DNA of 64,000 nt from the NCBI GenBank assembly GCA_019448385.1, contig JAGTXO010000006.1, positions 310,001-374,000 of the forward strand. The letters run 5' to 3'. Shown piece after piece: positions 49,447-60,160 of this stretch (position 1 is its first letter; each line of letters begins with the position of its first letter). The notes below the pieces were generated by a model. It was not told the origin of the DNA. It saw only the letters and a list, made by a program, of their open reading frames with translations, and did no database searches. This DNA comes from Diacronema lutheri. Its lineage: Eukaryota; Haptophyta; Pavlovophyceae; Pavlovales; Pavlovaceae. The position numbers and the translations under genes are program-made.

Positions 49447-52400
49447 CTACGCCCACGTGGCGCGCGTCCAGCGGTTGAGCGCGAGCGCCGTGGCGAGCTG
49501 CGCGCGCAGCGTGAGCAGCGTGTGCATGCGCGCGCCGAACGCCATCGAGTGCGCGTCGCCAAGCTCGGCCTGCTGCGTCGAGAGCAGCCGCGTCGCCGAC
49601 TTGAGCTTGCCCGCGAGCGTCGCGCCGGCGGCGTCGACCGCGCCGAGCTCGACGGCGCGGCGCCACGCGAGCAGCGCACCAAGCAGCTCCTGCGCTCTGC
49701 GCCTGCTCAGCGCGTGCTGCAGCTTGCACGTCGCGCCCAGCCGTGCCGCGTCCGTAACCTCGGCTTCGCTCGCGCGCAGCGCGTCGCGCAGCCGGTCGGA
49801 GCGCGCGAGCACGCGCTCGAGCTCGCGCGCCGCGTCCGTGTGCGCCGCCGCGTCGCCGCCTGCATGCGCGCCCTCCGTCGAGCGCAGCTGCGCGCGCAAC
49901 GCGCCCACCTCGTCCGCTCGCGCGCGCTCCGCCGCCTCCATGCGCGCCGCCGCGCGCGCATGCGCGAGCTCGAGCTGCTCGTCGAGCGCCTCGGCCGTCG
50001 CGAGCGCGGCGCGCTCGCGCGCGCCGGCGCCAAGCGCGCGCGCCGCCGCCTGCCACTTGCGCAGGCAGCCGTGCGCCGCGCCGCTCGCGAGCAGCCGGAC
50101 GCGCGCGTGCATGCGCAGGGCGCCGGCCATGTACGAGAGCTCACGCAACTCGCGCTGCTGGAGCACGACGACGTCGGCGGAGGCGGCGGCGCTCTCGCGC
50201 GCGGCCGACGCCTCGTCCTCCGCCTTCGCCACCTCCGCCTCGAGCTCGGCCACGCGCGCGCGCGCCGCGTCCGCGTCCGCGCGCGCGTGCGCGTCGCCGT
50301 TGGCCGACATGAGCGCCGTGCCGCCGACGCGCGCCGCGCCGCTCGCGCGCGCCCACGCGCGGAGCGCGCGGCCGAGCGCGGCGGGCTCGCCCGCGCCGAG
50401 CGCGACGGCGAGCTGCCGCGCCGCCGCGCGTGCGTGCGCCGCGTGCAGCTCGCGCTGCTGATCGGCGAGCGTGCGCTGCGCGAGCGCGAGCTTGCGCTCG
50501 GCGCGCGCGCGCGCCGCGTCGGCGCCGGCGTCGGCGGCCGGCGCAGCGTCGGTTCGCGCGCCGCCGCCGCCGCCGGGGTGCGCGCCGGCCCACGCGGCGC
50601 GCCACGTGAGCAGCGCGCCGAGCAGCGCCAACGCCCGCCGCTGTGCCAGCGCCGAGTGCAGTTGTAAAGTTGCGCCCAGCCGGTGCGCGTCGGCAAGGTC
50701 CGCCTCGGACGAGCGGAGCGCGCCGCGCAGCTTGGCCGCGCGCTGCTCGCTCGCCACGACGGCCGAGTCGGCGTCGCCGTTGCGCGCCGGCGCGCTGCTC
50801 GCCGCCGCCGACGCTGCAGCGGCAGCCGCCTCCTCCGCCGCGCGCGCGCGCGCCTGTGCGCGCTCGAGCTCGGCCCGCGCACTCGCAAGCCGCGCCTCCG
50901 CCTCGTCGGCGCGCGCTCTCGCGCGCGCCGCGTCCACCTCCGCGTCGGCGCGCGCCGCGCCGGCAGCCTGCGCAGCCGCCGCGCTCGCCGCGGCAGCGGC
51001 CTGCGCGCTCGCGGCCGCCTCGCGCGCCTCTGCCTCGGCCGCGACCGCCGCGTGCGCTTGCGCGCGCGCAGCTTGCGCCTCGGCTGTGCGCGCGTCCGCG
51101 CCCGCGAGCAGCGCGTTGAGCTCGGCGCGCGCCGAGGCGGTCCGCGCGTCCGCCGCGCGCACGCGCGCAGCAGCCTCGGCCGTCTCGGCGCGCGCCGCGT
51201 CCGCGCCCACGCGCGCTTCCGCGCCCGAGCGCTTCGCCTCGTCCGCGTCAGCTCTCGCGCCGTCAAGCGCGTTCGCCGCTGCCGCCACCTCGGCGCGCGC
51301 AGCGGCGAGCTGCACGGCGAGCTGCTGCGCCCTGTCCGCGCCCTCGCGCTCGGCGCGCTCGGCGCGCTCCGAGGCGGCCGCCGCTTCGGCGCGCGCGGCG
51401 GTCGCCTCATCGCGCGCGGCGGCAAGCTCGGCGGCGAGCTCGGCGGCGAGCTCGGCGGCGAGCTCGCGCGCACCGCCCGCTGCGCGCTGCTCGGCGCGCG
51501 CTGCGCGCTCGGCGGCTGCCGCCGCCTCAGCCCGCGCGGCAGCGAGCTCGGCGGCGCTGGCAAGCTGCGCGGCCGCCGCGGTCTCGGACGCGGCGGCGAG
51601 CGTGTCCTGCGCGCGCTCGGCCATCTCCGCAGCCTCGACCGCCTCGGCGCGCGCCGCGGCAAGCGCGCGCTCCGCCGTGTCGGCGCGCGCGCGCGCGGTC
51701 GCCTCGGCGGCGCGCATGGTCTCGAGCGATCTCTCGGCCCTTGCGCGCGACGCCTCGGCATCCGCCGCCGCCGCGCGCGCGCGCGCCAGCTCGGCGCGCG
51801 CGCTCGCATCGACCGCGTCGACGGGGTCGGACGAGAGGCGCGCCGCTCGGCCCGCCGCCATCGCCACCTCAGCGCGCGCGCGCTCGAGGTCGGCCTCGAG
51901 CGCGCGCGCCGCGGCCTCGGCGGCGCGCACGCGCTCGTCAGCCGCCGCGGCCTGCTCGCGCCTCAGCTTGTCCAGCCGCCGCGCCTCGTCCGCCTCCGCC
52001 TCCGCCTGCGCCCACGCCTCGTCCGCGTGGCGCTTGAGCCGCTCACGCTCTCGCGCGCCGAGCTTTGCGTCGTGCTCACGCGCCTCGGAGGCGGCGGCGG
52101 CATCGTCGCGCGCCGACTGCAGCGCGCGCGCGTGCTCTCGCGCCGCCGCGTGCGCGTTGCGCTCCGCCTCCGCAAGGGCCTCCTCGGCGGCGCGCGCGCG
52201 CGCGCGCGCGTCCGCAACGTCGGCGGCGGCGATGGACTCGGCGGTGCGTTCGATCGTGGCGCCGTCGGCGGCGCCGCCCGGCGAGCGGGGCGCGGTGCGT
52301 GCGTGAGCGAGCAAAGCCTCAAGCTCGCGCACGCGCGCGCTCATCTGCTCGCGCTCCGCGCGCAGCGCGTTGGCGGCCTCGTCCGCCGCATCCGCGCGCC

Positions 52401-53517
52401 CCTCCGCGTCGCGCGCCCGCCGTTCGGTGTCGCGCAGCTCGCGCGCACTCGCGCCGGCGGTGGCCGCACCGTGCGGCTCGTCCGCGGTGATGGAGGCGCG
52501 CCACGCGCTCGCCGAGCTCGCGCGCCGCTCTGCCGCCTCCGCCGCCTCGTTGGCCTCGCGCAGCTGCGCGCGGAGCGTCGAGATCTCCTGCTGCAGCGCG
52601 GACTTCTCGACCACGGCCTCCTCGACGATCTGCTCAAAGGTCGAGACGGCGCCCTCCATCCTGTTCTTGAAATCGAGCGCGTCCGCCTCGAGCGCCGCCT
52701 TCTCCGATGCCAGCGCGCTCAGCTCCGCGTCGAGCGCGCGCGCGCGCCGCTGCGCGTCGCGGCGTTCGTCCTGTGCACGCTGCAGCTCCCAGCGCAGCTC
52801 CTGCACGCCCGCGGCGGGGCGGCGCGCATCGTCGAGCTGGCGGTGGGCGTGCGCGAGCTGCGACTCGAGCGATGCGTTGCGCACCTCGAGCTGCGCGAGC
52901 GCCGGCTCAAGCTCGCGCTCCCACGACGGCGAGTGCGCGCGCCGCTGAGCCCAGCGGCCTCCATCGTCGGCCGCGCCGCCGTGCGCAGCCACGTCGTCGC
53001 GGCGTGCGGTGCGACGTGCCGCGGCGGCGTCGGCGGCGGCATCGAGGAGCGCACCGGGCGGCGAGCGCGCGCGCTCCGCCCGCGATGCTGACGGCGTGCG
53101 CAGCTGCGCACGCCGCATGGCCGATTCGCTCCGGCCTTGGAGCGACGCGCGCGCCTGCGCGAGCTCAGCGCGCTTGGCCTCGAGCGCGTCGCGCAGCGTG
53201 CTCGGCGCGCGCGGGGCAGGCGACGGGACAGTGCTCGAGAACGCGTCCTCCTGATGCCGCCGCCGCACCCGCTCCGCCCACGCCGCGCCCGGACTCTCCG
53301 GCTCGGCCGCCGCCGCCGAGCCGTACGACGCGCGCGACGCTGACGCGGCCGCTGCGCTCGTCGACCACGCCGGCCGGCGCGGCACCGGGCTCCACGCGGC
53401 CGAGTAAGTGTTCGACGCGCGCGGGCGCGCCGACGACGACGCCTCGACCTGCCGCTTCACGCGCGACGCGAGCAGCTTCTCGACGTAGTCGTCGACCGGC
53501 GCGGCTCTGTGCGCCAT
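49447..53517 (-). CDS. Giant alanine-rich coiled-coil protein with Trp repeats
   Basis: A single open frame of 1356 residues. After a disordered start, residues about 110-1000 form almost unbroken heptad coiled coil (Ala, Glu, Arg; for example ARADEAEARLASARAELERA). The carboxyl third carries at least five Trp motifs set 70-130 residues apart: LLGALLTWRAAW, LGRALRAWARAS, GCLRKWQAAAR, LLGALLAWRRAV and LALNRWTRATW, each preceded by a L..QL.A..R-like helix. These recall the Trp-containing repeats of Sfi1-type centrin-binding or centrosomal proteins; that link is inference. The frame is real because the Trp motifs recur only in it. The ATG at 53517 is the first true ATG. Confidence 0.82.
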   Translation of the reverse strand: MAHRAAPVDDYVEKLLASRVKRQVEASSSARPRASNTYSAAWSPVPRRPAWSTSAAAASASRASYGSAAAAEPESPGAAWAERVRRRHQEDAFSSTVPSPAPRAPSTLRDALEAKRAELAQARASLQGRSESAMRRAQLRTPSASRAERARSPPGALLDAAADAAAARRTARRDDVAAHGGAADDGGRWAQRRAHSPSWERELEPALAQLEVRNASLESQLAHAHRQLDDARRPAAGVQELRWELQRAQDERRDAQRRARALDAELSALASEKAALEADALDFKNRMEGAVSTFEQIVEEAVVEKSALQQEISTLRAQLREANEAAEAAERRASSASAWRASITADEPHGAATAGASARELRDTERRARDAEGRADAADEAANALRAEREQMSARVRELEALLAHARTAPRSPGGAADGATIERTAESIAAADVADARARARAAEEALAEAERNAHAAAREHARALQSARDDAAAASEAREHDAKLGARERERLKRHADEAWAQAEAEADEARRLDKLRREQAAAADERVRAAEAAARALEADLERARAEVAMAAGRAARLSSDPVDAVDASARAELARARAAAADAEASRARAERSLETMRAAEATARARADTAERALAAARAEAVEAAEMAERAQDTLAAASETAAAAQLASAAELAAARAEAAAAAERAARAEQRAAGGARELAAELAAELAAELAAARDEATAARAEAAAASERAERAEREGADRAQQLAVQLAAARAEVAAAANALDGARADADEAKRSGAEARVGADAARAETAEAAARVRAADARTASARAELNALLAGADARTAEAQAARAQAHAAVAAEAEAREAAASAQAAAAASAAAAQAAGAARADAEVDAARARARADEAEARLASARAELERAQARARAAEEAAAAAASAAASSAPARNGDADSAVVASEQRAAKLRGALRSSEADLADAHRLGATLQLHSALAQRRALALLGALLTWRAAWAGAHPGGGGGARTDAAPAADAGADAARARAERKLALAQRTLADQQRELHAAHARAAARQLAVALGAGEPAALGRALRAWARASGAARVGGTALMSANGDAHARADADAARARVAELEAEVAKAEDEASAARESAAASADVVVLQQRELRELSYMAGALRMHARVRLLASGAAHGCLRKWQAAARALGAGARERAALATAEALDEQLELAHARAAARMEAAERARADEVGALRAQLRSTEGAHAGGDAAAHTDAARELERVLARSDRLRDALRASEAEVTDAARLGATCKLQHALSRRRAQELLGALLAWRRAVELGAVDAAGATLAGKLKSATRLLSTQQAELGDAHSMAFGARMHTLLTLRAQLATALALNRWTRATWA

Positions 53518-53687
53518 GCGGTTCAAAAAGGCTGAAAAAGTTCAGCTCCGTATTTCTACGTCTATTCTTCCCCCATACGAAAGCAGTTCATCCTTGAAGA
53601 CTCGCAGCTGTGAAGAGGCTGGCCGGCCGCCTGCGCGCGTGAGAGAGGGGGTGCCTCGTGAGCGAGCGAGTGTGAGCGGCGTCTCCA

Positions 53688-54259
53688 ATGTCCATCTTGA
53701 AGGGCTCCGCGAGCGCTGACGTTCGCGCGGCCCGCAAGTCGTCGGGTATCGCCTGGGACGAGAGCAACCTCGGCGAGAACGACGCGTACCTCGCATCGAC
53801 CACGCGCGAGAGGATCGACGAGCCAAAGACGCCGTACAGCGGGCCGATCGGTGCGGCCGTCGGCGCCGCGACGTGCCGCGCGCGCGCAGGAACTGCATCA
53901 ACCATACGCGCCCGCCCACGCGCTGCCGGCGCGCACGCGCAGACCTGTCGACCATCGATGACGCGACTGTTGACGACTCATCCATGCCGAGCCAGCGCAC
54001 GACCCGGGACTCGGACCGCAGGCAATCGCATGAGCAGAACAACCGGCTCCTGCGCGGCAGCGCCGACCTCAACGCGCTCACCGACGAGGCGCTTCGACGG
54101 AGGGAGGGGCCCCCAGCCGCTCTGGCGAGCTCTGCCGACGAGCACGGCGACGAGTTTGCCGCAAAGCGCAAAGCACATTACAACGAGTTCCTCAAGGTGA
54201 AGGAGTTGCGCGAGAAAGGTGTTTTAGCGGACGCCGAGGAGGACGACGACAAGGCCTAA
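53688..54259 (+). CDS. PPP1R2: Protein phosphatase 1 inhibitor 2
   Basis: Two exons (53688-53850, 53943-54259) give 159 residues; the intron is 92 nt, GTGCGG to GCGCAG. All three PP1-contact motifs are present: the N-terminal SILKG, then IAWDESNL with RIDEPKTPYS (containing the conserved TPY phosphosite), and the late RKAHYNEFLKVKELREK. Inhibitor-2 binds and holds the PP1 catalytic subunit inactive until the TPY Thr is phosphorylated. Length is slightly below animal versions (about 200). An acidic end (DAEEDDDKA) is typical. Start as the first ATG, directly before the SILK motif. Confidence 0.95.
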
Positions 54260-54460
54260 GTTGGCGAGGAGTGCTTGCACTGCGCTGTGGAAGGGCGATG
54301 CGAGCTTGCGCAAATCCGTCTCCGGACTGACTCCACCAGAGTCAATCCCCCCGCCCCGGGTGCCCCCCGGTCTCCTCCCTCGGCCTCGCCAGCCGTTTTG
54401 CTGATCGGCCGCACTGATGAGCGTGCCGGTAGAGCTGAAAGCGTTCACCCGTTCAAGCAC

Positions 54461-55655
54461 TCACACGATCCTCTCGAGCTCCTTGGCGTACGAGAGCGTC
54501 TCGTGGATCAGCCGCATGGACGGCAGCTCGAGCACCTTGTCGCTCGACTGCTTGAAGGTGATGAGCCCGTTGCTCATTGTCCAACCCCTCTGCGCGACGA
54601 GTGCGATCACAGCGGGGCCGCGAGCAGCACCCACCGCGTGTCGTCGCGGCGCGTGCGTCAGCCCGCGCCGGCGCGGGAACTCGCAGCAGACCTCCGTCCG
54701 CAAATGCGGGTAGGCGCGGGTAGGCACACGGCGGCGCAGCTGGGCGGCGCAGGCGCGCGCACCTGCTCAACGTAGGCGCTGAGCTCGGGCAGCGTGGGCA
54801 GCATGAGCATGTTGCACGCATGCTCCGCCGACATGCTCTTGTACGCCTTCTCCGAGCACGTCGCAATCTCCTCGCGAACCGTCTCGGTGAGCATGCTCAT
54901 GAAGTACTCGCCCTCGCGCGAGTAGAGGCCGTCGGCGCGCGCGTTGAGCACCTTGTTGAAAGAACCTTCCATGATGTACTGCTCCAGCTGCGTCGGGTAC
55001 TTGATGTATATGTTGGCGTCGTGCAGCGCGGGAGGGATGAGCTCGAGCTCTGTGTGGAACTCGGCCGTGCGGTTCTGCGCGAGCAGGCGGAGGAGATTGA
55101 GGCCGAGGACAGGGTACTGCCGCTGCGACATGGGAAGGGCCGTGCTACGAACCGCGAGCGTCGAGTGGGTCGCGCCCAGCGGCGGCGGCGCGCGAGGGGG
55201 GGGGCGCACGTTCAGCGGGGGCCGAGACGCGCAAGGCAGACGCTCGACCGTGGCGCGCGGCCGCGCCGCGGCCGTGCGAGGGCGAGAAGGCGCGCGACGG
55301 ACGCAAAGTCATTGTAGTAGACTTTGAGCTGCGCCACGTATCGCTCGAACGCTGGGATGTCGCGCATCCGGATCGAGAGCAATGCGGCGTGCTCGAGGAT
55401 CTCGCGCGCGAGCATCAGCTCTTGCTGCATCGTCGGTGACGCCGGCCCGCTGAAGGGCGGGAGCGAGGTAAATTCAGTCATGCGCAGCTTGAGCGTGTTG
55501 AGCATCGCCGTGCATTTGTCCACGTCGCACGTGGGCGAGTCATACTCCTTCTTGAAGGCCTCAAAGAGAGTGACCGCGGTGCGAAGCTTGGCCTCCATCG
55601 TGCGCGGCACCGAAGAGCGCGCTACGGTCTGCGGCTCTTGGCCTTCATCACTCAT
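54461..55655 (-). CDS. PSMD8: 26S proteasome non-ATPase subunit RPN12 (PSMD8)
   Basis: Three exons (55303-55655, 54763-55144, 54461-54589) give 287 residues. Introns are 158 and 173 nt; splicing gives YYNDFATALPMSQ and AYVEQRGWTM, both as in the family. Conserved segments: AREILEHAALLSIRMRDI, FERYVAQLKVYY, LGLNLLRLLAQNRTAEFH, YPTQLEQYIMEGSFNKV, TVREEIATCSEKAYKSM, and the end SYAKELERIV. RPN12 is a lid subunit of the 19S regulatory particle with a CSN8/PSMD8/EIF3K-type PCI domain. The start MSDEGQEPQ was preferred over an ATG 10 codons upstream. Confidence 0.95.
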
Positions 55656-55711
55656 GCTGAGTGACGTGACTGGGACGACGCTCACAGCGGCCCAGGCGGA
55701 GTGTCACGGAC

Positions 55712-57148
55712 TCACGTCGCGCGACCATCCACGATCTCGAGAACGGTCGATGCCGCGTCGCGCAGCTGCGCCGCGCACAGCCGCACAGCCGCCACGTCCG
55801 CCAGATCAACCGCGAGACGGACGCCCTGGGCGTGCACGTTGGTGGCGATGGGCGGATGGCTCGACACCTCTTCGACGGCGGGCGCGCGCTCGCCGCCGGC
55901 GGCGACGACAAGCGCGTCGAGCGCATCGGCCGCGCGCGCGCACAGTGCCGCGTGCAAGTGGCTGCGCGCACCGACGAGCGCCTCGGTCGCTCGGACGAGC
56001 GCGACAGAGTGGAGCGCGTGCTCACGCAGCAGGCCAAGCCGTTCGGACGGCGAGCGGACCGGGCCTCGCGCGAGCAGCACGGCGCTCGTCGCTTGCAGCC
56101 GCCAGTGTACTTCGATTGCGAGCCAGTGTGAGTCGCACAGCGCGTGCCCGCCGTCGTCGACGAGCGCGCGCAGCATGTCATGCTCGGCCGCCGCATCCCG
56201 CGCAGAGCCGCCCGCGCCGGCGAGCGCGGCCGCGCGCACGCGCGCATGGCATGCCAGCAGCGCTTGGTCGAGCGCGCCCTCGTCGGCCTCCGCGCCGCAG
56301 CGCGTGCACGGCGTATATCCCCCACACCGCTCCCCCGCGGGATTTTCGTGCTCGTCGAGCGGCACGTGCACCCCGGGCGGGAGGTCGTTGTCCGCCACGA
56401 CCTCCACTCGCGCCTCTGTGGTCACGCCGGGCGTGCGCTCGCACCGGGCGCAGCGCATCGCCTCAAGCGTGCGCTCGGCGCGGCGCACAGCCGCCGGCTG
56501 CGCCGGCCGGTGGCAGCGCCGGCATGCGCAGCGGAAGGCATACTGCCGCCCAAGGAGCAGCCGGCGCTGGTCGGTTGGCAGGTGCCAGCGCGACTCTGGC
56601 AGGTAGCTGATCGTGAGCTCCTCGCCCGCGCTGACAGGCTCGGCCGCGACGATCACAAGTTCAGCGGGCGTGCCACGGCGCGTGAAGAAGAGGCAGTTGG
56701 GCCGGCACGAGTGGTTGAATCGCGAGGCTTCGGGAAAGACGCCGTCGGCGAAGCCATTGCGCGAGAGCTTGATCGCGAGAGTGCGCAGGTCGTGAGCGGT
56801 CGCCAAGCCGCGCTCTGCGAGCGTTCGCCTCGCCGCGTCGGTCGGCAACTCGCGCAAAATTGCCTCAAAGCCCTCGGCACTGCTGTACGCTGAGCCATCG
56901 GGCCGTGCCCCCACCTCGCCAGCGACCTCGGGACACAGCGTCCAGCAGACGCGCAGCAGACGCTCGGCCCGAGCGTCCGTTCCAAGCTGCGCGCGCACGA
57001 TCGCGCGCAGCGTGTCCTCCAGCGTCGACGCACCCGTTACGAAAGCCTGCGCAACGCAGACCACGTCAGGGAACGTGAGCGCGCGCGTCGCGACGACGCC
57101 CAGGCCACGGCCCGGGACGGGTTCGATTCGGGCATTGCGCAACGCCAT
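55712..57148 (-). CDS. SET-domain methyltransferase, SMYD-like
   Basis: A 478-residue intronless protein. SET motifs: GRGLGVVATRAL at the start, FNHSCRPNCLF (NHSCxPN, SAM and substrate pocket) at about 145, and GEELTISYLPE. A cysteine-rich post-SET follows (CACRRC), then further zinc-type cysteines (MRCARCERT, TPCTRCGAE). The helical C-terminal half resembles the TPR-like part of SMYD proteins. These methylate lysines in histones or other proteins. A TATAC sequence lies 18 bases before the ATG. It is divergent from the MazG-like gene, 94 bp between starts. Confidence 0.9.
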   Translation of the reverse strand: MALRNARIEPVPGRGLGVVATRALTFPDVVCVAQAFVTGASTLEDTLRAIVRAQLGTDARAERLLRVCWTLCPEVAGEVGARPDGSAYSSAEGFEAILRELPTDAARRTLAERGLATAHDLRTLAIKLSRNGFADGVFPEASRFNHSCRPNCLFFTRRGTPAELVIVAAEPVSAGEELTISYLPESRWHLPTDQRRLLLGRQYAFRCACRRCHRPAQPAAVRRAERTLEAMRCARCERTPGVTTEARVEVVADNDLPPGVHVPLDEHENPAGERCGGYTPCTRCGAEADEGALDQALLACHARVRAAALAGAGGSARDAAAEHDMLRALVDDGGHALCDSHWLAIEVHWRLQATSAVLLARGPVRSPSERLGLLREHALHSVALVRATEALVGARSHLHAALCARAADALDALVVAAGGERAPAVEEVSSHPPIATNVHAQGVRLAVDLADVAAVRLCAAQLRDAASTVLEIVDGRAT

Positions 57149-57242
57149 CGTGGACGTCCCTACGAGTATAACAAGTCTTCCTTCCTACGCGAGAGCGCGC
57201 GAAAGCAGGCCACCGTTGTCTTGCGCGGTCGAGCAGTCCCGC

Positions 57243-57755
57243 ATGAAAGCCAAATTCGCGGAGAGCATGGCCCTCGGCTCGGTGGCCATCTTTCACCGCC
57301 TCTTCCGCGTGCCAGTGCTCGACACGCCGCAAATTCCGGCCAAGGTGCGCGCACGCCTGCGCGTCGACCTGCTGCAGGAGGAGCTCGACGAGCTGAAGGC
57401 CGCGATTGATCAGGGCGACCTCGTCGAGGTCGCGGATGCGCTTGCCGACCTTCAGTACGTGCTTGCGGGCACTGTCCACGAATTTGGCATGGGCAAGAAC
57501 TTTGCAACGATCTTCGAGGAGGTCCACCGCAGCAACATGTCCAAGGCGTGCAAGTCGCGCGAGGAGGCCGAGGCGACCGTCGCGCACTACGCAGCCGAGA
57601 AGCACGTCGAGGCACGCATCGAGCAAAGAGACGCGGACTGGCTCGTGTACAGGCTGGCCGACAACAAGGTGCTGAAGAGCATCCGCTTCTCGCCGCCAGA
57701 CATCGAAGGCGCCCTGTACAAGGGCGCAAATGACGAGGACGCGCCCCCGCAGTGA
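57243..57755 (+). CDS. MazG/PRA-PH-like nucleotide pyrophosphohydrolase
   Basis: A 170-residue intronless protein with the all-alpha NTP pyrophosphohydrolase pattern: LLQEELDELKAAIDQ followed by EVADALADLQYVLAGTVHEF gives the ExxE and DxxD metal ligands. NFATIFEEVHRSNMSK follows, as in the phosphoribosyl-ATP pyrophosphohydrolase-like group. It likely hydrolyses a (d)NTP to the monophosphate; the nucleotide is unknown. The ATG at 57243 was chosen as the nearest to the conserved region; the frame is open further upstream into the SET gene without homology. Confidence 0.88.
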   Translation: MKAKFAESMALGSVAIFHRLFRVPVLDTPQIPAKVRARLRVDLLQEELDELKAAIDQGDLVEVADALADLQYVLAGTVHEFGMGKNFATIFEEVHRSNMSKACKSREEAEATVAHYAAEKHVEARIEQRDADWLVYRLADNKVLKSIRFSPPDIEGALYKGANDEDAPPQ

Positions 57756-58005
57756 GAATTGAAGGGCCAGGGGAGAAGAGGACGGGGAACCCAAGTCCCC
57801 CTCCTGGGTCTGAGACTCTGCCCTGACATTGGCGCTGCCGTGCCCAGCGCCCGCGTGTGACACGACACGACCCAAGCGTTGATCGCCTCTCCACGTCCCC
57901 GACCTCCCGCCCGCACGGGCAGGGCCCCGCATCGTCGCCGCACGATGTGCGGCGCATCGCACCCGCCGCTCCGCCGTCGCCGGCCCCCAGTTGCGGCGGC
58001 GGCGC

Positions 58006-60034
58006 TCACGCCCCTCCGCCACGCCCCTCGCCGCCGCCGGTCCTGCCCCGACCTCTCCGCCCATAGGATGTGCCGCCGCCCCTGCGCGCCGCGCACCGCG
58101 CGGCCAGGCGGCGCGCGCGCGGCGCGTGAGCGGCGGCGCGCATCGGTGGGTGGCGTACGCCGCGCGGCGTTCGGCGCGCAGCAGGCGCGGCGGCACACCT
58201 GCCCGCGCCTCCGCCCCCGCGCGCCGGCTGCGGCTGCTGCGCGCGCTTGGGCTCGACGCTCACGCGCGCGTCGCACACGAGAATACCCTGCGCGGCAGGC
58301 GATGCGCGCAGAGGCGAAGGCGGCGGCACGCGTGCTCGGCGCGCAGCGCGTGAGCGACGCGCGCGCCAGGCTGCGCCGCCGCCGCCGCCGCCGCCGCTGC
58401 GCGCGCAGCACACACCCGTTCCGAGCCACCCGCGGCGACGGCGGCGTGTGCGTCGCGCGGCGTGTGGAACTCGACGAAGGCAAAGCCCTTGTCCTTGCGC
58501 ACGTGCACCTGCCGCACGCTGCCGTGCTGCGCAAACGCCGCGTGCACGTCCTCGTCCCTGGCCGACGGCGGCACTGATGAGACGAAGACGGTCAACGCCA
58601 GATTGTTCGCCGCGCCCGCGCCCGGGCCCTGCCCGCGGCCGCCGGCGGTCGCGGCGGCGGCTGCCGGCGTGTCGGGCGCGCGCGCGTCGGCGCGAGCCTC
58701 GCCCTGCGTGGCGATGGCGCGACGGTGCGGGGCGGCGCGGTGAGCAGCGCGGCGGGCGGGTCGAAGAGCGACATGGCCTGCGACGCGGCGCCGCGGCGCA
58801 CGCGCGCGCCAGCGGCCGGCCGCGCGGGCTGCGAGGCGCGAGGGGCGTTGCAAGGAGTGGTCGGTACCGCACGCACCTGCAGGAGGGCATCCACGCCATG
58901 CGCGCGCGCTGCAGACTGCGGATGCGTGCCGCCGCCCAACATGGGCTCGGCGAGCTGCAGAACTGCGCTGCTTACGGGCAGGCCGGCTGCGGCGGAGTGT
59001 ATTGGCTGCGTGCCGCTGCCCGCGCTTGACGCGCCCATCGGCTCGTCGGCCTCGGCCTCGCCGCCGTTGCCATCACCCTGCCTGTGCGGCACTGGCCCGC
59101 CCGCCTTGCTCGCCACCGCAGCCCACGAGGATGGCTTGCCGCTTTCAGCTGCACGCCGCTCGCCGCCCGAGTCCAGCGGGGCGTGCTGCGCGGGCGTCGG
59201 CGCGGGCGGTTGCCTGGGCGCATGACCGGTGCTGCCGCAGCCGCCGGCTGGCGCGGGCGGCGCGCCGCCAGCCGGCGCCGCATGCTTCCCGCCGCTGTGC
59301 GCAACGCCGGCCGGCGGGCCGCCGGCTGGCGTCGCCGCGCCTGCGGGCGCCGAGCGCGTGCGTACAGCGGCGGGCAGGTGGGCGTGCTGCCCGGCGGCGA
59401 TCGCGAGCACGGCTGGATCATGCGCCGCGCCGCCGTTCGGCGCGCCGTGCGGCACGAGCTGCGGCGCGTGCTGCAAGGGCACGCCGCACGCGGCGAGCGT
59501 GCGGTGCGCGATCGGCGGCGGAGCGGCCGGGGCGGTGTCGAGCAGGCGGTGCACGTCGTTGGAGATGTAGTACGAGTTGGAGCGGTTGACAAGCATGAAG
59601 ACCTGCACGAAGCGCCGCGCCATCGGCTCGCCCTTGAGCGCCATCGTGCCCGCGACGACGACGAGGATGCCCGAGGCCGTGTCCTGGTGGTCGACCGACG
59701 TGATGATCGTCTGCGCGTGCGCGAGCCCGCAATTGAGAATTTTGTGGTTGATGGCGATGATGCCCGTCACTGGCGGCGTGACGCCCAGATCGCTCGGGTC
59801 CGACCGCGAGACTACGCTCTCCTCGTAGTAGAAGCGGTAGGTGGAACCTGGCGTGTCCGCGAGGATGCGATAGTACTCGCGCTGGAAGAGGTCGGCGAGC
59901 GTGGCGCGCCCGGCATCGGGCGATTCAACCGGCGGCGGCGGCTGAGCGTGCGACGGCGTCGCGGCCGGCGGCTGCCCGGGCGCGCCACTGCGGGCCGCCG
60001 CGGGCTGTTTCTTGACGTGCATCCAGTTTTCCAT
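58006..60034 (-). CDS. G3BP-like protein: NTF2 domain, RRM, RGG tail
   Basis: Three exons (58877-60034, 58416-58703, 58006-58287) give 575 residues; introns are 173 and 128 nt. The NTF2-like domain spans about 45-165 (LFQREYYRILADTPGS, RFYYEES, NCGLAHAQTIITSVDHQD, RRFVQVFMLVNRSNSYYISND). A long Pro/Ala/Gly linker follows. The RRM (about 410-490) has RNP2 LTVFVSSVP and RNP1 KGFAFVEF, and its last strand (ILVCDARVSVEP) comes from exon 3. The tail is RG-rich (YGRRGRGRTGGG). This is the G3BP/Rasputin layout, linked to stress granules and mRNA binding. The bases around the ATG belong to a local duplication. Confidence 0.92.
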
Positions 60035-60160
60035 GGGGTCGGGCGCGGCGATGCCGGTCGGGGCAACGAGCTGGTTGGACTTGCGATGAATTTTTTTTTA
60101 ATTTTTTTCGAACAATCATGGGGTCGGGCGCGGCGTGAAGCCGGTCGGGGCAACGGGCCG
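60032..60160. repeat. Duplicated 5'-UTR segment of the G3BP-like gene
   Basis: About 42 bases at 60032-60073 recur at 60118-60160 with a few changes (catggggtcgggcgcggcg shared, then cggtcggggcaacg). They flank an AT-rich tract with T runs. The first copy contains the G3BP-like start codon and the second retains the same catgggg, so a second ATG lies 86 bases upstream of the used one. Confidence 0.8.

Noticed and set aside
50471-52306. Plus-strand Ala/Ser-rich frame of 611 codons
   Set aside because: Antisense image of the coiled-coil gene, caused by its Ala-rich codons.
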